Shown here piece after piece: positions 1 through 9,165 of a stretch of 64,000 bases of DNA. A program made the position numbers and the translations under genes. Every line of letters begins with the position of its first letter. Position 1 is the stretch's first letter. The notes under the pieces were generated by a model. The model did not search any database and had not been told where the DNA came from. It worked only from the letters and a program-made list of their open reading frames with translations. The DNA is from an uncultured Desulfovibrio sp. GTDB taxonomy: Bacteria > Desulfobacterota > Desulfovibrionia > Desulfovibrionales > Desulfovibrionaceae. The stretch lies in assembly GCA_900541395.1 (NCBI GenBank), contig UQJT01000001.1, positions 62,001 to 126,000 on the forward strand, read 5' to 3'.

Positions 1-1
1 C

Positions 2-505
2 ATGGGCGAGCTGGACAAAGCCGAGGACTATTACACCAAAGCCGCCGCCAACAGCGAGGAGCAGGCCGATCCCTACATGGGCCTGGCCACCATCGCCATG
101 CAGCGCGGCGACATGGCGGGAGCGCTGACCCACTACAGCAAGGCCGCCACCATTCAGGAAAGCGACAAGGCCCTGGCCGGTCTGGGTCTGGTACACATGA
201 ACCAGGGCGAGCATGCCCGGGCCTTCGATCTGTTCGGCCGCGCCCTGACCCTCAATCCGGCCAACGCCGTGGCCCTGGGCTGCATCGTGCGCGAAGGCTA
301 CGAACAACAGCGGGTGGCGGATGTCGTTCCCTTCCTGCGCGCCAGCCTGGAGGCCACTCAGGACGAAAACACCCGAATCACCCTGGCGGGGTGCCTGCTC
401 TTTCTGGGCGATAAAGAAGAAGCGCGGCGGCATCTGAGCGAGGTGCTGGACGCCGACCCCGACAATACGAGCGCGCGCGAACTGTACGATCACATCGCGG
501 CCTGA
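2..505 (+). CDS. TPR-repeat protein, 3' part
   Basis: This is the C-terminal part of a tetratricopeptide-repeat protein; the gene very probably begins before the window. The visible 167 residues form about four TPR-type helix pairs, with recognisable repeat cores such as DPYMGLATIAMQRGDMAGAL and ALAGLGLVHMNQGEHARAF, and the familiar DPDN/LNPAN turns. TPR arrays are scaffolds for protein-protein contacts, so no enzymatic activity is implied and the partner is unknown. The ATG at position 2 lies inside a repeat and is unlikely to be the true start. A strong terminator follows about 115 bases after the stop, so this is the last gene of its transcript. Confidence 0.8.
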   Translation: MGELDKAEDYYTKAAANSEEQADPYMGLATIAMQRGDMAGALTHYSKAATIQESDKALAGLGLVHMNQGEHARAFDLFGRALTLNPANAVALGCIVREGYEQQRVADVVPFLRASLEATQDENTRITLAGCLLFLGDKEEARRHLSEVLDADPDNTSARELYDHIAA

Positions 506-621
506 CGCCGATCTTGTTTGCTGCGCCGCCGCGGGGACAGTCGGACGCGTTCACGCGCCGGACGCCCCGCCGGTTGAAACTTTCTTTCGACCGAGCGGCG
601 TCTCCATACTCCCCTCCCCAT

Positions 622-669
622 GATTTTTCGGCTCCGCAGTTGGCGCTCGGGGCCGAAAAATCTTTTTTT
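622..669 (+). terminator. Rho-independent terminator after the TPR gene
   Basis: A perfect 11-base-pair stem (GATTTTTCGGC at 622-632 with GCCGAAAAATC at 652-662) is followed directly by seven T residues on the plus strand. It ends the transcript of the TPR gene. The minus-strand tyrA gene stops about 90 bases further on. Confidence 0.85.
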
Positions 670-760
670 ACGCGGGTCCGCTTCCGCGGCAAAAGACAGC
701 CCGCGTCCCGCACGGGCCGGAGGCGGTCTTCACGTCGACGAAAGCGCGCGCTTCCGAGGC

Positions 761-1513
761 TTACCCGTCGCGTTCCTCGAACCAGCGTCCCGCCAGAGCC
801 GCCAGCATGTCCACATCGCCGCCCGCCGCCAGGTTGAGGTAGGAGCGGTATTCGCGCACCACATCCTGACTCATGGGGTTGGTCTCGAAAATGCCGGTGA
901 ACAGGGCGGCGTCCGACGTCAGCATGGAGCGGGCCGCCTCGGTCCGTCGCTGGAGCGAGGGCGTCAGAAAGGGCAGAACGTCGTTCCGTTGCGAAAGCAT
1001 GGCGAAATACGCCACGCTGGTGATGAAGTTGAGTCCCTGCACCACGGCCATAGCCCGGTCGTGGACTTCGGGCGTGCTGCGGAACGTGGTGCAGCCCATT
1101 CCCTCAAACACTTCTTCCACGGCGCGCACGGCGGCCTCGTCCGTCCCTTCGTCGGGCGTGACGCACACCGCGTTGTAATCCGGACGGGGTTTGGGACCGA
1201 ACAGAGGATGGGTGCCCACCACCGGCCCCGCGTAAGCCTTGCGCATGGCCCGCATGGGCAGCATCTTGACCGAGGCGATGTCCGCCAGCACGGCTCCCGT
1301 CTCCAAGTGGGGCGCCACCAGATGCGCCACGTCGCCCAGAACGGCGGCGGGCACGCACAGCAACGCCACGTCGGCTCCGGCGCAGGCCGCCGCCAGCACG
1401 TCGGGCGTCAGGGGCAGGTCCGCGCCGCGCGCCGTCCGACCGGCGGCTTCCAGTCTTTCCATAAGCATGGCGCCCATCCGGCCCCGGCTGCCGATGACGG
1501 CAGTCACGCTCAT
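761..1513 (-). CDS. tyrA: prephenate dehydrogenase family protein (TyrA)
   Basis: A 250-residue protein of the prephenate/arogenate dehydrogenase family, which oxidatively decarboxylates prephenate on the way to tyrosine. The N-terminal nucleotide-binding motif reads VIGSRGRMG. Further on are the family blocks DIASVKMLPMRAM, GTHPLFGPKP and HDRAMAVVQGLNF, which hold the conserved substrate-site His residues. The start at MSVTAVIG is chosen because it overlaps the aroA stop by four bases (ATGA), a typical translational-coupling junction; longer in-frame extensions run into aroA and are Arg-rich. The first glycine motif is GSRGRMG rather than the usual GGxGxMG, a mild variant also seen in related bacteria. 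Confidence 0.85.
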   Translation of the reverse strand: MSVTAVIGSRGRMGAMLMERLEAAGRTARGADLPLTPDVLAAACAGADVALLCVPAAVLGDVAHLVAPHLETGAVLADIASVKMLPMRAMRKAYAGPVVGTHPLFGPKPRPDYNAVCVTPDEGTDEAAVRAVEEVFEGMGCTTFRSTPEVHDRAMAVVQGLNFITSVAYFAMLSQRNDVLPFLTPSLQRRTEAARSMLTSDAALFTGIFETNPMSQDVVREYRSYLNLAAGGDVDMLAALAGRWFEERDG

Positions 1514-2910
1514 GCCTCGCCCCCTCGGCGTTCCGCCGCGCGGTCGCGTCCCGCGCGCAGCGCGGCCCATGTCGCCCAGAAGGCGGGGAACGACTTGTCC
1601 ACCGCCTCGGGATGATCCAGGCGCACGTCCGCGCCCCGGCATTCCAGCAGGGTCAGGCTCATGGCCATACGATGATCGCCCCACGCGGACAGTTCCAGAA
1701 CCCGGCCGTTCAAGCGGAAGTCCGAGCCCCGCCCGTGGACGATCAGACCGTCGTCCCGTTCGTCCACGGTCACACCGGCCTTGGCCAGCTCGCGGGCGGG
1801 CGCGGCGATGCGGTCGCTCTCCTTGATGCGCAGATGAGCCACGCCCCTGATGCGGGTGTCTCCCTCGGCGGCGGCGGCCAACACGGCCACCGTGGGCACC
1901 AGATCGGGACAGGAGCTCATGTCCACATCCACGCCGCGCAATGTCGAGGGGCGCGCCGTCACCCGCCGCACGCGCTCCACGCCGGGTTCGACTTCCACGT
2001 CGGCCCCCATGCTCCGCACAATATCCAACAAAGCGCGATCGCCCTGCAGCGTGTCCGGCCGCAGTCCGGACACGGCCACCGGCCGTTCACCCAGGATGCC
2101 CGCCGCCAGCAGGTAGGACGCGCCCGACCAGTCGCCTTCCACCGTATAACGGCCCGGTCGCCAGGTCGAAGGCCGCACCCGGAAGCGCACGCCTCCGGGG
2201 CGCGCCGCTTTGACGGAATGCCAGTCCACGGCCCTCCACGGGGCGTCGGGCCCGGCTTCGGGGGCGCGTTCGCTCACATCGAAACGAATGCCGAAATCAC
2301 GCATGGTTTGCAGCGTCAGCCCCACGTAAGGCCAGGACACCACCTGCCGTCCCGTAATTTCGATGGTCAGAGGAGCCCGTGCCTGAGGCGCGGCCAACAG
2401 CAGACCGGAAAGATACTGGCTGGATTCGTCCAGACCGATGCCCACCGTGCCGCCGTTCAGCCCTGAAGCCTCCAGCACGCAGGGCGGATAGCCCTCGCGC
2501 TCCTCAAACCGGAAGGAAGCTCCCAGTTCGGTCAGCGGGCCGGTCAAACCGCCCAGAGGACGGCGGTGCATGCGCGGCGCGCCGTGGATACGGAAACGTC
2601 CCCGCCCCGAGGCCAGCAACGCCGTCAGCAGTCGACAGGTGGTGCCCGACTCGTGCACGTCGCAGGATACAGGTTCGACACCGGGGCCCGCGCCCGTGAG
2701 AGCGCCCCCCACCCCCCGCACCCGGTACGCGCCCGGCCCCAAGGGCTCGAACACCGCTCCGGCCGCGCTCAACACGGCCCGCGTGCGCTCGGGGTCTTTG
2801 CTTTCCAACACGCCTTCCACCACCGACTCGCCCCCGGCCAGGGCCGCGCCGATCAACACTCTGTGCGACACCGACTTGGACGGTGGAGCTTCCACAAGGA
2901 CAGGTTCCAT
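1510..2910 (-). CDS. aroA: 3-phosphoshikimate 1-carboxyvinyltransferase (EPSP synthase)
   Basis: AroA joins shikimate-3-phosphate and phosphoenolpyruvate in the sixth step of the shikimate pathway. The protein has 466 residues, slightly longer than the usual 430-440. It opens with the substrate-binding motif PPSKSVSHR (Lys12), has an ESGTTCRLL block near residue 87 where most relatives have NSGTTMRLL, and ends with the LSAWGDHRMAMSL motif. These show the two-domain EPSP synthase fold. It is transcribed with tyrA, which begins within its stop codon. The first base of the start is at 2910. Sequence of the glyphosate-site region was not analysed further. Confidence 0.93.
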   Translation of the reverse strand: MEPVLVEAPPSKSVSHRVLIGAALAGGESVVEGVLESKDPERTRAVLSAAGAVFEPLGPGAYRVRGVGGALTGAGPGVEPVSCDVHESGTTCRLLTALLASGRGRFRIHGAPRMHRRPLGGLTGPLTELGASFRFEEREGYPPCVLEASGLNGGTVGIGLDESSQYLSGLLLAAPQARAPLTIEITGRQVVSWPYVGLTLQTMRDFGIRFDVSERAPEAGPDAPWRAVDWHSVKAARPGGVRFRVRPSTWRPGRYTVEGDWSGASYLLAAGILGERPVAVSGLRPDTLQGDRALLDIVRSMGADVEVEPGVERVRRVTARPSTLRGVDVDMSSCPDLVPTVAVLAAAAEGDTRIRGVAHLRIKESDRIAAPARELAKAGVTVDERDDGLIVHGRGSDFRLNGRVLELSAWGDHRMAMSLTLLECRGADVRLDHPEAVDKSFPAFWATWAALRAGRDRAAERRGGEA

Positions 2911-2970
2911 AACATATTCCTCAAGGGGGAGGGCGTCGCTCCAGACTCGCTACGCTCGCTGCTCCGCAGG

Positions 2971-4389
2971 TCAAATGAAGAACAACCAGGTAATCACGGC
3001 GAAGAGCGGGCAGAGAATGCCCACCGACCATGCCATATAGCCGAAGAAGCTGGGCATCTTGACCCCCTGCTCCATAGCGATGGACCGTACCATGAAGTTG
3101 GGCGCGTTGCCGATGTAGGTGATGGCGCCCATAAACACCGCACCGGCCGAAATGGCGGCCAGGGTTTCGCCCTCGTTCATCAGCACCTGGGCGTCGCCGC
3201 CCGCGGTGTTGAAGAACACCAGATAGGTGGGGGCGTTGTCCAGGAAGGACGAAAGCGCGCCCGTCAGCCAGAAGAACATGGCGTTGTTGGGCGTGCCGTC
3301 GGCGTTGGTCACCGCGTGCACCACGCCGGCCAACGCGCCCTGATCTCCCGCCTTGAGGATGGCGATGGCCGGGATCATGCTCAGGAAGATGCCGATGAAC
3401 AGCTTGGCCACTTCCAAAATGGGTTCCCAAGTGAAATCGTTGCGCTTGCGGCATTCCTTATCGGTGAGCGTCCACGACGCGGCGGCAATAAGGATGTACA
3501 CCAGATCGCGCACCACATTCTGCATTTCCATGGGGACGCCCAGGATGTGGAACGTGGGGCCGGTCCAGGCGCCGGAAATCAAAGTGTTGGCGATGACGCA
3601 GGCCAGCAGCAGGAAGTTGACGCCGCCTTCGATACCCAGTTTTTCACCCTTGCCGGGCGTCGCCCCGGGCTGGGTGGGACGACCTTCCTTATTGTACAGC
3701 ACCGTATCCACAATAAAGTAGATAATAAGCAGCGCGGCCGACAACAGGCTGGTTTTAAGCAGCAGATGAACCGTGGTCCAGAAGAAGCTCACGCCCTTGA
3801 GGAAGCCCAGGAACAGGGGAGGATCGCCCAGGGGAGTGAGGGAACCGCCGATGTTGGCCACCAGAAAAATGAAGAACACCACCTGATGCACGCGGTAACG
3901 GCGATGGCTGTTGGCGCGCAGCAAGGGACGGATAAGCAGCATGGCCGCGCCCGTGGTGCCCATCCAACTGGCCAGCACGGTGCCGATGAGCAGGATACCC
4001 GTGTTGACGGCGGGCGTGCCCACCAGAGAGCCCTTCAGGCGTATGCCCCCGGCCACGGTGAACAGAGCCAGCAAGAGCAGGATAAAGGGCAGATATTCGA
4101 GCAGCAGGGAATCCGCCGCCAGGAAAACGGCCAGCCCGCCACCGTAGACCAGCCAGCAGGGCACCAGAAAGGCCAGTCCCCAGAACAGAGCCACTTTGCC
4201 GTAATGGTGGTGCCAGAAGTGGGGCACGACAATGGGGCCCAATGCGATGGAGAGCAACATGCAGACAAAGGGAACGACCCAGATCACGGACAGATCCGCC
4301 GGTAGGGAGGGATGATCCGCAGCCAGGCACAGAGCCGGGGTCAGGAGCAAGGCCAGGAGGGACGGCGCAAGGATTCGCAATTTCGGCAT
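2971..4389 (-). CDS. Na+/H+ antiporter of the ion-transporter (NhaD/ArsB/citrate-like) superfamily
   Basis: A 472-residue polytopic membrane protein with about a dozen hydrophobic segments and a hydrophobic, signal-like N-terminus. Segments such as NIGGSLTPLGDPPLFLGF and SSFLDNAPTYLVFF are the paired re-entrant signatures (GG.LTPxGDPP and DNxPT) of the NhaD/ArsB/citrate transporter superfamily. Relatives in sulfate reducers are annotated as sodium:proton antiporters; the transported ion here is inferred. The start is fixed by an AAAGGAG ribosome site ten bases upstream. A longer in-frame opening up to 4593 has no such site and lacks hydrophobic character. The gene diverges from thiD. Confidence 0.8.
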   Translation of the reverse strand: MPKLRILAPSLLALLLTPALCLAADHPSLPADLSVIWVVPFVCMLLSIALGPIVVPHFWHHHYGKVALFWGLAFLVPCWLVYGGGLAVFLAADSLLLEYLPFILLLLALFTVAGGIRLKGSLVGTPAVNTGILLIGTVLASWMGTTGAAMLLIRPLLRANSHRRYRVHQVVFFIFLVANIGGSLTPLGDPPLFLGFLKGVSFFWTTVHLLLKTSLLSAALLIIYFIVDTVLYNKEGRPTQPGATPGKGEKLGIEGGVNFLLLACVIANTLISGAWTGPTFHILGVPMEMQNVVRDLVYILIAAASWTLTDKECRKRNDFTWEPILEVAKLFIGIFLSMIPAIAILKAGDQGALAGVVHAVTNADGTPNNAMFFWLTGALSSFLDNAPTYLVFFNTAGGDAQVLMNEGETLAAISAGAVFMGAITYIGNAPNFMVRSIAMEQGVKMPSFFGYMAWSVGILCPLFAVITWLFFI

Positions 4390-4631
4390 GCCACTCAACT
4401 CCTTTGAAGGGGAAAAAAGGTATGGTTCGGCATACCACGAAAGTTCGACCATCGGCAAGAAAAACCGAAGCTTGAGACAGGAAGGACAAGCCCCCTCCCC
4501 CACGCCGCCGGACGGCGACCGGAGCGAAACAGGCCGGAACGGGGCGTTTCCTCGACGCGTCTCCCCTTGACGAACGGCGCCGGTACGGGGCATGGGAGGA
4601 AAAATCGCTCTTTTTTCCGCCAGGAGGTCCC

Positions 4632-5435
4632 ATGCAGTATCCGCCCAACATCCTGACCGTCGCCGGGTCCGATTCCGGCGGAGGCGCGGGCATTCAGGCC
4701 GATCTGAAAACCATCACCATGCTCGGGGCATACGGCATGAGCGTCATTACCGCCCTTACCGCCCAAAACGGCTTGGGGGTGACGGGCATCCACGCCCCGG
4801 ACGCGTCCTTTGTGACCTTGCAACTGCAAACCGTGCTGGCGGGCTTTCCCGTCCACGCCGCGAAAACCGGCATGTTGTTTTCCTCCGCCATCATCGGAGC
4901 GGTGGCCGACGGCCTGGCGGACCGAAGTTTTCCCCTGGTGGTGGACCCGGTATGCGTGAGTCAGAGCGGCCACCGCCTGTTGGAGGAGGACGCCGTGGAC
5001 GCGTTGAAGGAACGCATCCTGCCTCTGGCCGATCTGCTCACGCCCAACCGGCCCGAAGCCGAACTTCTGGCGGGCATGTCCATAAACTCCGACGCCGACG
5101 TGGCCGAGGCGGGCCGCCGCCTGCTGGCCCTGGGGGCCAAAGCCGTGCTGATCAAGGGCGGCCACTTCGAGAGCGCGCCCATTCTGGTCACGGACTGGCT
5201 GATCACTCCGGACCGCGATCCCGATCCCCTGCGCCAGCCGCACGTGAACACGCCGAACAACCACGGCACGGGCTGCACTCTGTCCGCGGCCGTCGCCACC
5301 TGGCTGGGCTTCGGCATGCCGTTGCGGGTGGCCGTGACCAAGGCCCAGGAATATCTGAACCAGGGTTTGCGCCACGCCTACGCGCCGGGCGAGGGGGCGG
5401 GCCCGCCGCGTCACACTTTCGTTCTCCGCTCGTGA
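4632..5435 (+). CDS. thiD: hydroxymethylpyrimidine/phosphomethylpyrimidine kinase
   Basis: ThiD phosphorylates the pyrimidine half of thiamine twice (HMP to HMP-P to HMP-PP). The 267-residue protein has the ribokinase-like signatures of the family: GSDSGGGAGIQADLKT near the N-terminus (substrate binding) and NNHGTGCTLSAA near residue 215 (ATP/anion hole with the catalytic Asn-His-Gly-Thr-Gly-Cys). The length is typical. A strong AGGAGGT ribosome site lies directly before the ATG. No thiamine (THI-box) riboswitch was found in the 240-base leader, and no other thiamine gene is adjacent, so it stands alone. Confidence 0.93.
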   Translation: MQYPPNILTVAGSDSGGGAGIQADLKTITMLGAYGMSVITALTAQNGLGVTGIHAPDASFVTLQLQTVLAGFPVHAAKTGMLFSSAIIGAVADGLADRSFPLVVDPVCVSQSGHRLLEEDAVDALKERILPLADLLTPNRPEAELLAGMSINSDADVAEAGRRLLALGAKAVLIKGGHFESAPILVTDWLITPDRDPDPLRQPHVNTPNNHGTGCTLSAAVATWLGFGMPLRVAVTKAQEYLNQGLRHAYAPGEGAGPPRHTFVLRS

Positions 5436-5583
5436 CCATGCTCGGCGGACCAGGCCGCCACGCGCCTTCGCGGTTCGCTCAAAGCTCGCCGCTCCGTCGG
5501 TTGAGGGCGGTGGTCGGCACGGATACGCCTTTGCGTCGTCCCCGTCAGATTACGACGAGGTTTTCTGCGAAAGAAGGCGAAAT

Positions 5584-6216
5584 TTAGCGCAGTTCCTCAT
5601 CAGGCACGGCGTCGGGCAGGTGGGCCAGCATTTCCTCGCAATCGCGGTACCGGCGCATAACGGACAGGGCGCAGGGCAGGGGTGCGGCGTAGATGGTGGG
5701 GTAATCCCGTTCTCCCAGGTCCGGGCGCGGGGTGAAGGCCAGTTGTTCCCGCAGGGGATCGTCCGGAAAGAATTCCGCCTTGCAGCCGGTGTCGTTGCCC
5801 CGGGCGTCGAGCCGGGTCCAGAGTCCGGGACCGGACAGGTACACCGCATTGAGGGCGTGCAGGACAAAACCCTCTGCCGGGTTGCCGTTGCGGGCCACGC
5901 GCTGGTAGCAAAAACCCGTGGGGATGCGCACGCAGCGCAGAAGCGCGGCCATCAACATGGCCTTGGCGTGGCAGGTGCCCTCGCCGTAACGCAGAACGTC
6001 CGTGGCCCGACGTATGACGCGGTTGCTGCCGATATCCACGGAATGGGCGATGAAATCCCGAACAAAGACAAAAGCCGTCTGTATCACGGCTTCCTCGCCT
6101 CGACAGACGCTGAACAGCCCTTTGGCCTTGCCCCGGATCAGCGCCGCGCCGTAATCCACTTCGGGGGATTCCGCCAGATAATCCGCCAGGTCGCCGCTTT
6201 GCATACTATATTGCAT
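5584..6216 (-). CDS. transglutaminase-like domain protein
   Basis: A 210-residue soluble protein with the Cys-His-Asp arrangement of transglutaminase/papain-like proteins: GEGTCHAKAMLMAALLR (Cys near residue 81), VLHALNAVYL (His near 119) and TRLDARGN (Asp). The region between the Cys and His matches the arrangement used by bacterial members that act as proteases or peptide-bond hydrolases. No signal peptide is evident, so it is probably cytoplasmic. The substrate is unknown. It is followed by the P1 peptidase gene upstream on the same strand, separated by 64 bases, so the two could be co-transcribed. Confidence 0.75.
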   Translation of the reverse strand: MQYSMQSGDLADYLAESPEVDYGAALIRGKAKGLFSVCRGEEAVIQTAFVFVRDFIAHSVDIGSNRVIRRATDVLRYGEGTCHAKAMLMAALLRCVRIPTGFCYQRVARNGNPAEGFVLHALNAVYLSGPGLWTRLDARGNDTGCKAEFFPDDPLREQLAFTPRPDLGERDYPTIYAAPLPCALSVMRRYRDCEEMLAHLPDAVPDEELR

Positions 6217-6280
6217 ATATCCTCCTCAACTGCGGCGGCCCGCCGGGACGCGCCACGGCGGCCGCAAAGCCGAAATATGT

Positions 6281-7225
6281 TCATCCCCCGGTCCGACGCA
6301 CGGCGTCGGCCACGGCCCTGCCCAAAGCTTCGGCCGCCAGGGCGCCCGCCAGATCGTCCGAGACGGCGGGGCCGTCCCGGCGGGACAGCGCGAACACCAC
6401 GTCGCCGTCAAAGGTCAGATGCGCGGGTCGTATGGCCCGCCCCAGGCCCACCGAGGCCATGCGCGCCATACGGTTGGCCCCCGTCTTGTCCAAGCGGGCG
6501 TTGGTCGCCACCACGGCCAGGACGGTATTGCCCTCCGGCACGGGCCGTTCCAACAGCCGCCAGACCGTGTCGACGGGCAAACGCCGCCCTTCCCGGTCCA
6601 CGCCCCCGGCCAGCCAGGCTCCGCTGTCCGGGTCGTGCACCGCGCCCAGACAGTTGACCACGGCCAGGGCCGCCACCACCACATCTCCGACCCGCAGGCC
6701 CCAGGACCCCACGCCGCCCGGCGACGTTCCGTCCTGTCCGCCCTCCGGATGCGGCAACAAGGAAAACAAACGGCCGCAGCGCGCGCCGCAGCCGGCACCC
6801 ACCCGGCCCCGCTGCACAGGCCCGGCGTGAGCCGCGCGGGCGGCGGCGTAGCCCATGTCCGCGTCCGGCAGTTCCCCCGGCCGCTCGTTGCGGTCCAGAT
6901 CGTAAATAATGGCCCCCGGCACCAGGGGGATACGGGCGTCCGGCATGACCAGCCCCGCGCCCTGTTCGCGCAGATAACGCGCCACGCCGTCGGCCCCGGC
7001 CAATCCGAAGGCGCTGCCGCCGCCCAGATACAGGCCATGCACCTCGCCCACCGTGTTTTCGGTCCGCATGAGCTCGAGGTCGCGCGTACCCGGCGCAAAG
7101 CCCGGCAGATGCGCGCCGGGTGTAAAACCTTCGGGGCAGAGCACGGCCGTGCACCCCGTGCCCCGGCCTCCGGCATGCCCCACCAGCACGCCCGGCACGG
7201 CGGTCAGCGTCAGACTTTCGGCCAT
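6281..7225 (-). CDS. P1 family peptidase (DmpA/BapA-like aminopeptidase)
   Basis: A 314-residue member of the P1 family of N-terminal-nucleophile hydrolases, which self-cleave and then act as aminopeptidases or amidases. Typical blocks are VPGVLVGHAGG at the start, GLYLGGGSAFGLAGADGV, VPGAIIYDL, GAGCGARCGRLF and the GGVGSWGLRVGD segment around the expected autocleavage site, followed by VVAALAVVN and VATNARLDK. The start at 7225 is preceded by GGAGGAAT; the longer reading frame upstream overlaps the next gene and is not supported. Substrate is not predictable from sequence. Confidence 0.82.
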   Translation of the reverse strand: MAESLTLTAVPGVLVGHAGGRGTGCTAVLCPEGFTPGAHLPGFAPGTRDLELMRTENTVGEVHGLYLGGGSAFGLAGADGVARYLREQGAGLVMPDARIPLVPGAIIYDLDRNERPGELPDADMGYAAARAAHAGPVQRGRVGAGCGARCGRLFSLLPHPEGGQDGTSPGGVGSWGLRVGDVVVAALAVVNCLGAVHDPDSGAWLAGGVDREGRRLPVDTVWRLLERPVPEGNTVLAVVATNARLDKTGANRMARMASVGLGRAIRPAHLTFDGDVVFALSRRDGPAVSDDLAGALAAEALGRAVADAVRRTGG

Positions 7226-7256
7226 AAGGATTCCTCCGAGTTCGCGCAGCGGCCGC

Positions 7257-8909
7257 TCACGGTTTGAGGATGCGACCGACGCGGGGCATGGGCAGCGGGG
7301 AATGGGCGCGCACATAGGCGGCGAACACGTCGGCGTCCACCGGATCGGGCGCTTCCACCACCGTCCCGCGTTTCAACATATCGTAGCCGTCGCCGCCCCG
7401 GGCCAAAAAATCGAGAAGCACCACCTTGTAGCGGCCCGCCGGATCGAGGGGCCGGACGCCACCCTGTTCATCCACCAGTTCTGCCGCCAACAGGCGATGT
7501 CCCTCGGGCAAAGCCGGATCGAAACGGTAGCGCAGCCCCGCGGGCTGCAACAACCGCGCGCCCTTGCCATGCTCCGCGTCCGCGCTGAATTCCAGAGCGG
7601 CCAGCAGGTCCGCTCCGCTGTATTCCCGAATGACCAGGGTATTCCCGAAAGGCATGACCGCCAACACATCCCCCCGGGTAATGGGACCGGCGGCGAGCGG
7701 CGCGCGCAGGCTGCCGCCGTTGCTCAAAGCGGCCACCGCGCCGTAGGGCCGCCCGTAGTCCAGCATGGAATCGGTCTGAAGCATGCCCGCCAGACAATCG
7801 CCGCTGCGGCAGGCGTCCATGCCGTCGGCATAGCGCAAATGGTGTTCGCCGAGCACCGTGGCGCGGAAGCGTTCCAAAGAGCGGGCATAGGGCTCCAGCC
7901 GCGCCGTGATGTCGGGCGCGGGGGGGATGGAAGGCTCCAGCCGTTCGGCCGCGCCGCCCCAGGCAACCGGTATCCCCTTGCCGTCAAAACGAACGTGCAG
8001 ATCGCCCAGATATTCCGTACCGTATTTGGCCGTGACCACCAGCACCGGGTGTCCCTCGGGCGAACGCTCCACCAACGGGTACGGGCCTTCCGCGCCGGGC
8101 GCGGCCAGGTCGGGCGCGGCCGCGGACGCCAGCCAACTGTGGGAATGCCCGCCCACAATGACGTCCACCCCTTCCACTGTCCTGGCCAGGTCGCGATCCG
8201 CGGACAGGCCCAGATGGGTGACAGCCACAATGATATCCACGCCCTGTCCGCCCAGTTCGGCCACGGCCGCGCGCAGGGCTTCGGCGCTGTCGGTAAAACG
8301 GGTATCCGCGCACGGCGCGGCCAGCTTGGCCGTGTCGGGATTGGCCAGCCCCACCAGGCCCACCTTGCGCCCGGCCACGTTGCGCACCTCATAGGGGCGC
8401 ACACCCTCCAATCCCCGCAGGGGACAGGTTGGACCGGGGGCGAGATTGGCGGCCAGCACAGGCGTATCCAGGGCGCGGATATAATCGGCCAGAACGTCGC
8501 AGCCCTCATCGAACTCGTGGTTGCCCAGGGTTACGGCGTCGTATCCCATCAGGCCGTCCAATTCGGCCAGCATGGGCCACTTGTTGACGGTATAAAACAG
8601 GGTGCCTTGAAAACGATCGCCGGCGTCCAGCACCAACACATTATCCCGGCCCGCCTTCAATCGCCGCAGCTCCGCGGCCAGACGCCCCATGCCGCCGGCG
8701 CACGGCTCGGCCGGGTCGAGACAGGCGGCGCCGTACGTATCCATGCCCGCCATGTAGGAATGGGTATCGTTGACGTGCACTATTTCCAGCTCAAACGGCA
8801 TTTCCGGCGGCGCGGACGTCAGGCGCAGCCCGCACCCGCTCAGCCCGCAACAAGCGACGAATACGCTCAGCAGCAAAGCGGCCCCTGTTCCGAATGAACG
8901 ATGCTTCAC
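7257..8909 (-). CDS. 5'-nucleotidase/UshA-type metallophosphoesterase lipoprotein
   Basis: A two-domain metallophosphatase. The N-terminal calcineurin-like domain carries the metal-ligand blocks VHVNDTHSY, DAGDRFQGT, LGNHEFDEG, THLGLSADRDLA and GGHSHSW. The C-terminal 5'-nucleotidase domain carries SNGGSLRAPL and FGNTLVI. Enzymes of this type hydrolyse nucleotides or sugar phosphates outside the cytoplasm. A hydrophobic leader ends in the lipobox LSGC (Cys26), so it is likely a lipoprotein. I chose a GTG start at 8909 because a strong AGGGGAGGAAAG ribosome site sits just before it and it gives a normal basic-plus-hydrophobic leader; the ATG ten codons upstream (8939) lacks a site. The P1 peptidase gene follows 31 bases later. 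Confidence 0.88.
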   Translation of the reverse strand: MKHRSFGTGAALLLSVFVACCGLSGCGLRLTSAPPEMPFELEIVHVNDTHSYMAGMDTYGAACLDPAEPCAGGMGRLAAELRRLKAGRDNVLVLDAGDRFQGTLFYTVNKWPMLAELDGLMGYDAVTLGNHEFDEGCDVLADYIRALDTPVLAANLAPGPTCPLRGLEGVRPYEVRNVAGRKVGLVGLANPDTAKLAAPCADTRFTDSAEALRAAVAELGGQGVDIIVAVTHLGLSADRDLARTVEGVDVIVGGHSHSWLASAAAPDLAAPGAEGPYPLVERSPEGHPVLVVTAKYGTEYLGDLHVRFDGKGIPVAWGGAAERLEPSIPPAPDITARLEPYARSLERFRATVLGEHHLRYADGMDACRSGDCLAGMLQTDSMLDYGRPYGAVAALSNGGSLRAPLAAGPITRGDVLAVMPFGNTLVIREYSGADLLAALEFSADAEHGKGARLLQPAGLRYRFDPALPEGHRLLAAELVDEQGGVRPLDPAGRYKVVLLDFLARGGDGYDMLKRGTVVEAPDPVDADVFAAYVRAHSPLPMPRVGRILKP

Positions 8910-9165
8910 CGGCTTTCCTCCCCTTGAGACTTCCACCATGCCAAAACTCGGAGCCTTCGTCGACCCCGTTTTTTGAAGAAAGGCACGAGTATTATTTCAC
9001 TATCCCAGGGGACACGTTTCTTCTTTCCGGCCCGGAACCCCGCTTCTCGCCGCAATCATGCCTCCAACACGGTAAATAGTGGCGCGGAAGGCCGTCGCGC
9101 CCCTATGCTGGTCCAAAACGTCGCCCGCACGGGCGACGCATGTCTCCAACGCAAAGGACCTTGCC

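Noticed and set aside
620..1615. Long open frame on the plus strand opposite tyrA
   Set aside because: It runs antisense to tyrA with an Arg/His-rich, low-complexity product; it is a codon-bias shadow of the true gene.
2566..4305. 579-codon plus-strand open frame over the antiporter gene
   Set aside because: The product is rich in Gln/His/Gly without domains. The opposite strand encodes a clear multi-spanning transporter with its own ribosome site.
4390..4631. TPP riboswitch before thiD
   Set aside because: The expected THI-box core is not found in the 240-base leader; only unrelated short inverted repeats are seen.
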